The notes beneath the pieces were generated by a model. It saw only the letters and a list, made by a program, of their open reading frames with translations, did not search any database and was not told where the DNA came from. This document shows, piece after piece, positions 1-11,163 of a stretch of 64,000 bases of DNA; position 1 is the stretch's first letter; each line of letters starts with the position of its first letter. Source of the stretch: Hemibagrus wyckioides (taxonomy: Eukaryota > Chordata > Actinopteri > Siluriformes > Bagridae). A program made the position numbers and the translations under genes. The stretch is taken from assembly GCF_019097595.1 (NCBI RefSeq), contig NC_080711.1:10983928-11047927 (forward strand), in the 5' to 3' direction.

Positions 1-190
1 AAGGGAAGGAAATATATGAGAGGAGATGTGACATTGGAAAGGAAAGGAAAGGAAAGGAAAGGACAGGACAGGAAAGGAAAGGAAAGAACAGGAAAGGACA
101 GAAAAGGAAAGGAAAACAGTGGGAGAAGAGAAGAGGAGAGGAGACATTGGAGAGAAGAGAAGGGGAAGGGGAGAGGAGAGGAGGAATGGA
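1..190. repeat. Purine-rich GGAAA/GGACA simple repeat
   Basis: An almost pure-purine tract built from GGAAA, GGACA and later GGAGA-type units on the + strand. The open frames across it are low-complexity Lys/Glu/Arg/Gly translations with no family resemblance. It starts at the window edge, so its full length is unknown. Confidence 0.85.
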
Positions 191-1139
191 CAGAGGGATG
201 ATTTCTGTCCAGATGCTGCTCCCTCAGCACTCACTAAGCATGCTGTGGAACACAGAAACAAGGGAACGAAGAGAGGCAAAGCAGCACAGCAGGGGGTTTG
301 TACCGACTGCCTTCATTAACGCTAGCTGCACATTCACAGCACCAATGCACAGGAGTTTCACTATACAAATGATCTGAAAGCAATTCTTTAGATGCTTTGG
401 TCAATGTGACATGTAAAGTGTATCCTGGTGCAGTTTTTAACAGTAAGAAGGAAACACACAGGACACATTAACCTCTGTATGAACCCATAGACGCACAACA
501 CACATAAACTACACATTGTACAATACACAAAGATATGTACAAGAAAATGAACCGAGTCTCCATGTCCGGAATGCGGATGTTGAGTTGAGATCATAAAACA
601 GATTCCTTCCCAACAAAGCAAGGGCAAAGCAACCTGGAAATCTTACACGGGGGATGATGAAGAGAGACACAGCGGCAACTAGATTTCTGCTCAGTCATGT
701 CAAAGCCAGTAAACAACACCGAAACTCCTCAAAACCCTTTCAGTGTGTGATTAGTCTCAGTCTGGCGTGTGTTGTTTAGACTGGAACTCTAGGATTAATA
801 ATAAACAAAACAAACAAAACATTTCCATTCCCTCATAAAAATTTCTGATCTAAATAATCTTTGGTGTGTTTATGTCTCTTAAGCTCCTGTGTTATATGTT
901 AACATTTGCATGCGTGCGTCAGAAATTGCATGGCTGTGGTTATATGTGTGTGCGCATGCATGTTTAGCATGCTGGTGCATGCCATCAGTGGCAGCGCAGA
1001 GCACGGTGAAATCACTTGGATGTCATCCAGCTCAGTGGAAGGTCATCGGCAGCTCCTCCAAATAGATCCAGCCTTCATTTCCTCTCTGTAGCCTGCTGTA
1101 TTTACCGGCTCATTGGCCCAGAACGCCTGCGCCCTGCAA
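191..1139. other. Non-coding, nothing recognised
   Basis: No exon-like frame, repeat family or RNA gene was recognised here. The region is AT-rich and unique-looking, and is read as distal 5' flank or first intron of rai1. Confidence 0.5.
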
Positions 1140-1788
1140 CACCACACACACACACACACACACACACGAGAGCAGGAGAGAGACTGCAGCATGGCTTTAC
1201 CGCCTCCTGAAATCCCTTTCCTTCATTTTTTAAAGTGTCTGAGGACTCCAGTGTCAATTTGTGTCTGTCAAACTTTTCTAAGACAACATGCTTGGGCTAG
1301 TATGCATCAAACAACCACAGCAAAACCTCCACATCACTCAGTCCCACGACTGCTAATTCACCAACGACTCACAACTCCAGATCCTAACAAATCATTAAGA
1401 ATGCTTCCAGTCTAGAGAATCTGACTTTGGACTGAACGCTGCTTTAAGTTTCAAGCTCGGGCATTTCGTAGAGTTGCTTGGAGCTCCATATACACATGAT
1501 TTATTTGTGTCCCACTTCTAGCAGAGCTACTCAGCCCTATATTATCCATATAACCTCCCCAGAGAGAGCACAGCAGCACAGCCCCATTTAGCACACACCC
1601 GGCAGGTCCCACTAGAGCGCACTACTTTTGAGGGCACAGTAGTTGAAAACCCCTTGTTTGGTTGAAAGGAGGAGAGATGAGGCAGTGCGGGGGCACACAG
1701 CCTTTATCAGAGCAGAGACAGACAGCAGATGAGGAGAGAACTTGACTGTAAATGTGTGTGGCAAGCCTCTCTCTCTTTCTCTCTCGCA

Positions 1789-1821
<33 letters not shown>

Positions 1822-2194
1822 GCTTCTTCTCCCACTCTCTCGCTCCTTCTTCCTCCTGCCATGATCAGAGCAGAAAAGTTTTCTTCCAGCTTCAAACGCC
1901 TGTTTGAATTACGGCACAAACGACAAGAAGAGGAGTGGGCGCTTGCCCTGTGAAACGCATCAAATCCACCTCCATAATGAGACTCAGTCTTTCTTAACAG
2001 GTGCTGTAGAGACTTTCAGGAGGAGGGTTTTTTTTTTTTTTTTCTAAAGGAGCAGGTCATTAACCCTTTAACTAACCCTAAGTGGAGAGACTTGGAGAGT
2101 AATATGAGCTGACACTATAAAGCATGCCACTGACTGAGACATCCCAGGCATGCCGTGTGAATCTGTGTGCATTGTAATTAAATGTGTGTGTGTG

Positions 2195-2263
<69 letters not shown>

Positions 2264-2270
2264 GATTAGG
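1140..2270. repeat. Microsatellite-bearing non-coding stretch
   Basis: Contains a CA run near 1142-1168, a CT-rich run near 1767-1840 and a long GA run near 2199-2268, separated by unique sequence. Open frames here are made of His-Thr, Ser-Leu or Arg-Glu dipeptide translations and are not genes. Confidence 0.85.
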
Positions 2271-3600
2271 TATGGCCGGGTGTCTTGTCTCAGTGAGAAT
2301 GATGGAGCTCCGGCTCTCTCTGCAGTCCGGTCATGATTGGTTGACTCTGAGTAGCGCTGCATCAAATAGCCTCATGGTGGGGGCAGGGTGTGAGAGTGTG
2401 TACGCGTGCGTCTGTTTGTGCGTCTGTATTCCGTCTGCGTTCCTCTGAGTGTGAGCGAGAGATGAGTTGGAGCTTGCGCGTGCACTTGATGGGGTTACTG
2501 GGCTGTGTGAGGGGGAGGACAGAAGCATTCTCTCTGGGGACAGCACGTAGCTGCTAGCTTCCACAGCGCAGTAAAGTGGGCCATGACAACAGCCCTCTAG
2601 CTGCGTCCAGATGAGCCCTTCCCTGCTTCAGAAAGGACATAGCACTCTACATCACTTCTCATCTCTCTTCGCGTTTAGCACTGCCAGTCTCTTTCAGCAC
2701 TGTGTTTCAGTTAAAGGAATACACCTGCAGTTTTCAACCTAATCCCTGTCCCACCACAACCTGCAGCATATGTCTGATTACAACAAGCAAACTGTGCTGA
2801 GGAAAGAACGGAAAATCTGCTTACTCCATACTGACTGACAGAAAAGCGTTCACCGTATCCTCCGGAGATTGTGAATTTAAACCCAGAGAGTTAAACCATC
2901 CCAGAGAGCAAAACTGGATGGATTCTCTCTTCCTGTCAATCATGGCTACACTAGCCAATCATGGACCTCTGTGAGCTCATGTATGTAGAAGAGGGAGAAT
3001 AGCAGTTCACTCTGAGTGTGCTGCGCTGCCCTGATGGCTTCCTGTGTCTCAGAGGAAGCATGTGTTGATAGCTTTTGTGTGATACAGGGGAGCTGGTTAG
3101 AGAATTGGCTTAGAGCAAATCCACCCTATAAACTTTCACTTTTCCAACCTACATATCAAACCACTTAAGAGAAATGTATTTCAGAAATGTATTGCCCTTA
3201 GTCTTAAACGAGTACTGACTACATTTTTTTTTTTTGCTTGTATTTTTTACTCCATTCAAGAAAACAAACCAAATTCATATATAGATAAAGCTTCGCTTGA
3301 GAAATGCTGGAGTATTCCTTTAACACATTTGGTTTGATTCCTGAGGATCCATATGCTGCTCTAATGCACCTGATTCAACAGGGCAACAGCACATCTATCT
3401 TGGGTAAGGAATACAATTTTAGCATTCAAAACAAATGTCAGAGAGTCGGCACACAGCGGAAAACACGGAAGAGAGAGAAAGCGAGAGCAGCACAGAAACA
3501 CAGAGAGATTGAGCGAAAGAATAAATAGAGCTGCATAGTGCATTATCCTCCATGGCAACCCATCAGAAGTCTACTAAAAGTGGAGTAGTTCTCTTTATGT
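2271..3600. other. Non-coding, nothing recognised
   Basis: No coding exon, repeat family or RNA gene was recognised. There is a T run near 3224-3235. Confidence 0.5.
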
Positions 3601-3603
3601 GTT

Positions 3604-4300
3604 AAAGTGTGTGTGTGTGTGTGTGTATTACTTGACCAGTGCCAACAGGGAACAATAGCCAGGGTACCATGCCGTCAGCAAAGACAATGGGCATGGCATG
3701 CCGGCAGCGCTGATAATAGGTGCAGGCATGCCTCTGGCGCACACACACACACACACACAGACACACAAACACACACTCACAGTATCTCTCTCTCTCTCTC
3801 TCTCTCTCTATCGATCTATCTATCTGTTAAAAAAATAGCAAAAGGTGGTGCACACTTTCACTGGTGTGTGTGTGGTCACTCTGTCCATACCACTCATGTT
3901 GGGGTTTTTTTCTCCCCACTCCCATGTCTTGCCCATATACACAGGACATCGGTAAACACACAGTCACAACATAGACAGCACTGTGCATCTCAGCATTATC
4001 TGACACTAATACACACACACAGACACACAGACACACACTCACAGTATCTCTCTCTCTCTCTCTCTATCGATCTATCTATCTGTTAAAAAAATAGCAAAAG
4101 GTGGTGCACACTTTCACTGATATGTGTGTGTGTGTGTGTGGTCACAATGTCCATACCACTCACGTTGGGTTTTTTTTCTCCCCACTCCCATGTCTTGCAC
4201 ATATACACAGGACATCGGTAAACACACAGTCACAACATAGACAGCACTGTGCATCTCAACATTATCTGACACTAATACACACACACACACACACAAGCCC
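3604..4300. repeat. Tandem duplication of a unit of about 260 bp, with microsatellites
   Basis: Two head-to-tail copies, roughly 3768-4010 and 4033-4275, share the same order of parts: CA run, CT run, a GATC/TATC stretch, an A-run leading into AGCAAAAGGTGGTGCACAC, and a unique middle containing TCCCATGTCTTGC. Copies differ by point changes and by microsatellite length. The offset is 256-264 bp depending on the marker used. A GT run at 3607-3627 precedes the array. Translations across it are low complexity. Confidence 0.85.
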
Positions 4301-5150
4301 TTTTCCTTGAGCCAGTGCTAAAGGCTAAAACTGTTCTCCAGCTTTCTACTCTCATCTGGCAAATTCTATTCCATTCTGGCACCAAGCTGCTGCTGCTGGA
4401 ACCGGATCTTGTGAAAAATCTCAACAAGCGAGAGAGGAGGATGCTTAGACTGGGTTAAATTTCATATTAATAAATTCATAAGTAAGAAAAGTATGAAAGT
4501 AAACCCTGCCCCTTAAACCTACCTTTATCCTGTGTCAGGTTCCTAAATTCAGTCATGAATTGTGACTTTGCAAGCATGAAACCATGTTACCTTGTCTGTA
4601 ACCAAGCACAGTTACGTCAGAGGCTTGAGGTGGCATTATTTTTGTTTCCATGACAACAGCTCAAAAGAAGTTATTTCCATCACTGGCATTAAAGAAAAGA
4701 TGCAAACAGTGTGAGAGGTTGTGAGAATTACTGTTGAAAAAATATATTTCAGCTAATAATCAGTAGCTGCCTGACAATGTGGACAACGAGAGTACAATGA
4801 GAGATACTGCTAATACTCATGCCAATGTTAAGGAAAACCTACATATGCATCACATAAATACATAAATAATATATGTGTGTAATTGTTAAGATAGCAGGGA
4901 TGTAAAATACATTATTAGGAACGAACAGATGATGTGTTAGTAAAGCCGGTTTGTTTTATTGCATTACTGCTGCTGCTGTTGTTGTTGTTGTTTATTCTAT
5001 CATCAGAGGTTTGCTCCAATAGCAACCAGTGAACACAGTCTTCATTCACACAAAGAAATATGCTAGAAAGACCTCCCAATTCATTAACCTAAAAAAACTC
5101 TTAACCTCTTAGAGCATTAGGCATAATGTTATGACCATGGACTTACAGCA
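4301..5150. other. Non-coding, nothing recognised
   Basis: Apart from a short CTG/GTT triplet run near 4967-4991, nothing was recognised. Confidence 0.5.
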
Positions 5151-5151
5151 T

Positions 5152-5688
<537 letters not shown>

Positions 5689-6282
5689 TTATACCATACA
5701 GACATTAGAATAAAATGCTGCTTAAAGGATCCTATTTTGACTAGCAGCAGCACAACATCCCAGCTTTATAGCAGCTTCTTACAGCATGTCTATCGAACTC
5801 TTCTGATCTTTCTGGAATGTAAAAAAAAAAAAAAAAAAAAACTAAAACAATAATCTCAGTCTCTTAGTAATAATCTCACATTAGATCATTAGAAATCAGA
5901 AGAAAGTTTTACGTGATGTCTGGTTGAGATCAGTGATGAACTCGAGCGATGTGTGTTAGGATCTATGAATGAAAAATGATTTATTCATAAAGATGCTCTG
6001 CATTTTTTCTACTGTTTCCAGGGATACTTCAGGTTCAAACTTCAGGTTCAAATCCAAATCCAGATCCAGATCCAGATATTTGTTGCACTAAACAAATACA
6101 GATAAAGAAACGATGATCTGATGGTAAAATATGAAAAGCTATATAGCTTTCACAACTTTTTTTGCTGTGCATTTGGAAAGAGCCATATCTGATTAAGTAA
6201 TAGTTTAGGTCTTAAACGAGTGGGAAGATGAGTTATGGTTTGGACACACACACACAGGAATTTGGTGGTGATTTATTTCATT
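5689..6282. other. Non-coding, A-run only
   Basis: An A-run at 5821-5840 and short iterated CAGATC/CAAATC motifs near 6050-6075 are present. No gene was recognised. Confidence 0.5.
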
Positions 6283-6289
6283 TACATCA

Positions 6290-6460
6290 AAACCATTTGG
6301 TAGACGCCCTTATCCAGAGCGACTTACATTTTATCTCATTTTATACAATTGAGGGTTAAGGGTCTTGCTCAAGGGCCCCAGCAGGGACAGCTTGGTGGAC
6401 CTGGGATTCGAACAACCTTCTGATCAGTACTCAAGCACCTTTACCACATCCCACACCTCC
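6290..6460 (-). mobile_element. tRNA-derived SINE, copy 1
   Basis: Read on the minus strand, the element has a tRNA-like head with a B-box (GTTCGAATCCC, complement at about 6408-6418). The body runs through CTTGAGCAAGACCC and ends in a tail complementary to GGTAGACGCCCTTATCCAGA. Near-identical copies lie at 9905-10090 and 50310-50492, which shows it is a dispersed family. The A-box region is weaker here than in the other two copies. Confidence 0.75.
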
Positions 6461-6790
6461 AGCCACAAGCAGTGATGAGCTCTAGTACAATAACTAGGAG
6501 CTAAGAACGGCTCATTAGCATTAAGGGAAGTGACAGTGGCATTTTGATGCTTTTTATTTTACTACATAGAAAGTGCAATGTTCAGAGTGAAGAAACCACA
6601 AGAGAAAAAGCCTAACGTTAATGAAGGCATGGAACAGGAAAACTGTCAGAATGTTAGATTGATACTTCAGTGGCAAATATGTAATGAAACGGATTTTAAT
6701 ACCAACTGAATGCTGTACATTTGAATGACACAGAGCTTTAACATTTGCAGTACAGGTATATCAGTAAACACCTGGTGGTGTGAGTGAAAA
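6461..6790. other. Non-coding, nothing recognised
   Basis: No gene, repeat family or RNA was recognised here. Confidence 0.5.
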
Positions 6791-6797
6791 TGCTATT

Positions 6798-6798
6798 G

Positions 6799-6842
<44 letters not shown>

Positions 6843-7214
6843 GCTTCCTAATTTTCCCTCCACCTCTTAAAATACAGCAGCAGGAGGCTACTAACAGTTT
6901 TCGTAACACACACTATGTCTAGCAGGTTGTCTATCTAGGCAGATTATCTAGAGATTGTGAGAACATGCTACAGTTAGAGATAGAAGAGCAATGAAGAGAT
7001 GCTCCAGTCCACCTCCACCTGGTCCAGCTCATACTCGCTGTATTGCAGGCACAGTCAGACTGCCATCTTGCTCTGTCGCTCTCTTTCTCTCTCTCTCTCT
7101 CTGTCTCTCTCTCTGTCTCTCTCTCTCTCTCTCTGTCTCTCTCTTTGCAGTGGACATGCCTGATCTGCAGTAAAGCATGGAGACGAGTAGTGAGAGGGTG
7201 TGATTAATCACAGC

Positions 7215-7251
<37 letters not shown>

Positions 7252-7708
7252 GCATGCACACACACACAAACATCTCTAATTGCGGGACAGATGATGAGAA
7301 GCTGCTGCTGCGTGTGAGGGGGAAAAAGAGACTAGAGAGAGAGAGAGAGAGAAAGAGAGATGGTGTGTGTGTGTGTGTGTGTGTGTTTCATGGTATGAAT
7401 CATCGCCTCACAATTTTCATCTTGCAAGGTGTTAAGCGCAACCTCTCTGCTCACACACACACACACACGCACACACACACTCTAATACGTGTAAACACAT
7501 GCCAGGCTTGGTCCTATTTCAACAAATACAAACATGTAAGCACACTCTCATGCACCATCACAGACAGGGCATTCTGATATGCATGCACACTCACACACAC
7601 ACACACACACATTTGCATTTCAGACAGCAGAGGTGGGGGTGGTACTGTTCATTTATGTGCATGTGTGTGTGTGTAAGTCCACAGACATGGGGGTTTATCA
7701 AATTGAAT

Positions 7709-7743
<35 letters not shown>

Positions 7744-7872
7744 ATATGTGCGTGTGTTCACGTGTATGTGTTGGAGTAGAGCAGATTGAAGCAGACTGCA
7801 TGATCGTGGCTGCAGTGAATCGTGCCGAAGCTTCACAATCAGTACAACAATAACAAATAAACACACACTCAG

Positions 7873-7920
<48 letters not shown>

Positions 7921-8015
7921 TACTACCATATATAACGAATTTCATTTCATTTTTCTGGTGAGAAAATTTTAAATTTGGTCAACATTTCATTCCATATATA
8001 TATATATATATATAC
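6798..8015. repeat. Microsatellite cluster
   Basis: Successive runs of CT (6798-6842, 7077-7145), CA (about 7230-7268), GA (about 7335-7360), GT (7363-7386), CA (7452-7482, 7590-7612), GT (7711-7742), CT/CA (about 7875-7912) and TA (7911-7920, 7995-8013). Every long open frame here is a dipeptide-repeat translation (His-Thr, Cys-Val, Ser-Leu) and is not a gene. Confidence 0.9.
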
Positions 8016-8018
8016 ATA

Positions 8019-9025
8019 CACTATATTGCCAAAAGTATTCGCTCACCCATCCAAATAATCAGAATCGGGTGTTCCAATCACTTCCATGGCCACAGGTGTA
8101 TAAAATCAAGCACCTAGGCATGCAGACTGTTTTTACAAACATTTGTGAAAGAATGGGTCGCTCTCAGGAGCTCAGTGAATTCCAGCGTGGAACTGTGATA
8201 GGATGCCACCTGTGCAACAAATCCAGTCGTGAAATTTCCTCGCTCCTAAATATTCCACAGTCAACTGTCAGCTGTATTATAAGAACGTGGAAGTGTTTGG
8301 GAACGACAGCAACTCAGCCACGAAGTGGTAGACCACGTAAACTGACGGAGCGGGGTCAGCAGATGCTGAGGCGCATATTGCGAAGAGGTCACCAACTTTT
8401 TGCAGAGTCAATCGCTACAGACCTCCAAACTTCATGTGGCCTTCAGATTAGCTCAAGAACAGTGCGCAGAGAGCTTCATGGAATGGGTTTCCATGGCCGA
8501 GCAGCTGCATCCAAGCCATACATCACCAAGTGCAATGCAAAGCGTCGGATGCAGTGGTGTAAAGCATGCCGCCACTGGACTCTAGAGCAGTGGAGACGCG
8601 TTCTCTGGAGTGACGAATCGCGCTTCTCCATCTGGCAATCTGATGGACGAGTCTGGGTCTGGCGGTTGCCAGGAGAACGGTACTTGTCTGACTGCATTGT
8701 GCCAAGTGTAAAGTTTGGTGGAGGGGGATTATGGTGTGGGGTTGTTTTTCAGGAGCTGGGCTTGGCCCCTTAGTTCCAGTGAAAGGAACTCTGAATGCTT
8801 CAGCATACCAAGACATTTTGGACAATTCCATGCTCCCAACTTTGTGGGAACCCTTCCTCTTCCAACATGACTGTGCACCAGTGACCAAAGCAAGGTCCAT
8901 AAAGACATGGATGACCGAGTCTGGTGTGGATGAACTTGACTGGCCTGCACAGAGTCCTGACCTCAACCCGATAGAACACCTTTGGGATGAATTAGAGCGG
9001 AGACTGAGAGCCAGGCAATATAGTG
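8019..9025 (+). mobile_element. Defective Tc1/mariner (Tc1) transposon, sibling of the 37496 element
   Basis: The left end CACTATATTGCCAAAAGTAT is intact. The right end keeps only about 12 bp (GGCAATATAGTG) because the 3' part of the transposase gene and most of the right inverted repeat are deleted. TA dinucleotides flank both ends, and insertion was within a TA microsatellite. Its sequence is very close to the full-length copy at 37496-38743. It cannot encode a full transposase and probably cannot be mobilised. Confidence 0.9.
8153..9010 (+). pseudogene. Broken Tc1 transposase
   Basis: The frame starts like the intact copy ([13 protein letters not shown]) and encodes the helix-turn-helix region, the SGRPRKL motif and the first catalytic Asp (WSDESRFS). 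Near 8725 one G is missing from a G-run relative to the intact copy, shifting the frame. The second half continues in another frame from about 8731 (QHDCAP, then [17 protein letters not shown] with the catalytic Glu). About 15 bp are also missing near 8850. The C-terminal 50 or so residues are deleted. A relic, not a functional gene. Confidence 0.9.
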
Positions 9026-9049
9026 TACATATATGGAATGAAATGTTGA

Positions 9050-9080
9050 TATATATGTTTTTATATATATATATATATAT

Positions 9081-9147
<67 letters not shown>
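9050..9147. repeat. (TA)n microsatellite
   Basis: A TA run, interrupted by TGTT near 9080, directly beyond the truncated Tc1 end. TA-rich sequence on both sides fits the TA target preference of Tc1 elements. Confidence 0.9.
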
Positions 9148-9152
<5 letters not shown>

Positions 9153-9896
9153 GACATAAGACAGAGAATCTGAAATATTCCATGTAAACATGTTTCTGAA
9201 TAAAACCCTTTACTGGTAGTATCATAAACAGTCCAAGATATGTTTAACAGAGAGGGGAACTTGACACGTGAGACATAAAAGGAGGGGGGCTTCTGCTTTC
9301 AGGAGGAAATCAGTGTGTGACAATATGAATCATTACATCTTACTAGGCTTGTGCAAATCCTAACACAATAGCAATTCAATTATCATTTAATAAATAAATA
9401 AATAAATAATTGTATAGCAGGAACTCAGTTTACATATTCGTTGTGTACTTGAAATGTATCAGAATCAGTCCAGAAAAATAAAAATCAGTTTTTGTACAAA
9501 ACTAACAACATTTCTAACAACCAGTGAAAGATTATGACCAACAATTGTCTTCCTTCAAACTACAAGCATCACACCCAAGTTGCTAGGAATAGTAATGAAT
9601 AAAACACAACATGCTGTTAAAGGAAAGTAATCAGTGAAAATTTACAAGTTAGAAAGCTTAAAGATACAGCTTTACCTCTAACTGTTACAAACCTCTGCGT
9701 CCTTCTATAAATATTAAATGATTGTCTCCTCACAGAAAACTTCACCATATCAGTGACTACTTACAGAATTTTCCAAATCCGTTTACGCCATCTATTTAAG
9801 TCCCTGTGTAAGTTAGTTACTATAAGGAAGATACTAAAAAACAGTAGTGTATTAGAAATTTTACTTTCATACAAGCATTCAACAACACAGGATTTA
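9148..9896. other. Non-coding, AT-rich
   Basis: AT-rich DNA with an AAAT run near 9388-9410. No gene was recognised. Confidence 0.5.
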
Positions 9897-9899
9897 CAT

Positions 9900-10090
9900 A
9901 TACATTTCTGGCATTTGGCAGACGCCCTTATAGAGAGCAACTTACAATTTATCTCATTTTATACAACTTAGCAATTAGCGTTTAAGGGCCTTGCTCAGGG
10001 GCCCAGCAATGGCAGCTTGGTGGACCTGGTATGCGAACTCACAACCTTCTGATCAATAGTCCAACACCACTAAGCTACCACATCCCACAA
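9900..10090 (-). mobile_element. tRNA-derived SINE, copy 2
   Basis: Same family and orientation as the copies at 6290 and 50310. On the minus strand it begins TGGGATGTGGTAGCTTAGTGG, where TAGCTTAGTGG is a good A-box. It passes through a mutated B-box and a body containing CAAGCTGCCATTGC, and ends with the tail complementary to GCATTTGGCAGACGCCCTTA. It is more decayed than copy 3. Confidence 0.8.
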
Positions 10091-11128
10091 GATGCACAAT
10101 GCTGTTGAAAATAATACACACTGGGGTGATGTGATATAGCATGATGCAAATTTTCTTATAGTAGCATGGTCTGTTATTCCATTAAAACCACAGCAAATAA
10201 CCTTAAAAAAGGCTAACGATAACCATTTCCCTCAACAGCATCTCTTCTTCTCTCGCTTCTCATTTTACTGAAAAACCACGAAGCATAAAACTCCTTTTAC
10301 GTCCTTTTACGTTCCTCACTCTCATTACTACTCTCAGCTCCATATCAGTTTCACAGTAGTAACTGAATAATTCATGGTAGTTAATGGATAATGTAATTTG
10401 AGATAAATAACTGACTAATAGGCAAAGATTTAACAAGGGTTAACTACAGGGTTAAAAAAAACAGACGCCAGTTCTCAGCCCTCACTCACATTGTTATAGA
10501 TAACAGTTTGTCATATCGTGTCAGGAAGCACTTAGGCAGGTCTATTGGAGATTACTTAACAACTAAATGTGGTTTCAGCCTGGTGTGTGATGATTTAGGC
10601 AAGCAGTTTGTGTGATGCTAATTGGTCGTCATAAGCTTCCAGATTGTAATTTGTAATCATTTTACTCTCTGGCACAGTCAGACTACAGTTAACTTTCTAT
10701 CACACAGCGCACATATAATGTATAATAATAATGTTACTAAAGAGCTATTATCCCTCATAGATTAATGCTTAAGTACAGTAATAGAACTATGGGATTGTTC
10801 AATAAATGATAGTGAAAAATGATTGTAATAAAATTTAGAGAACGAATCGTTTTCATTTCCTTCGAACCACCCCAATCACTGGCATTTATATATACACACC
10901 AAGATGTTCTGAAATTTTCACGTTTGTTTCATTTCTTTGCATAGAGGAGCAACAGGATCAGACTGCGAAGGACATTGTCACATTGTCCTCACAGCCAATC
11001 GGTGCTTGAGAGAGAGAAAGCGAGAGAGAGAGAGAGAGAGAGAGGTGAACCTGTCAGCCTGCCTAGTGTGTTAGTGTGAGTGATGAAAAAAAGGTAGTTA
11101 CTATGTTAGAGAGCTAGAGAAAGAGAGC

Positions 11129-11163
<35 letters not shown>

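Noticed and set aside
3607..4086. 159-residue open frame
   Set aside because: Translation of GT, CA and CT microsatellites and the tandem duplication.
3604..4300. CRISPR-like or other regular array
   Set aside because: Only two long copies bounded by microsatellites; vertebrate DNA. It is a tandem duplication.
8523..9191. 222-residue minus-strand frame
   Set aside because: Antisense shadow of the Tc1 transposase plus a TA microsatellite (Tyr-Ile repeat).
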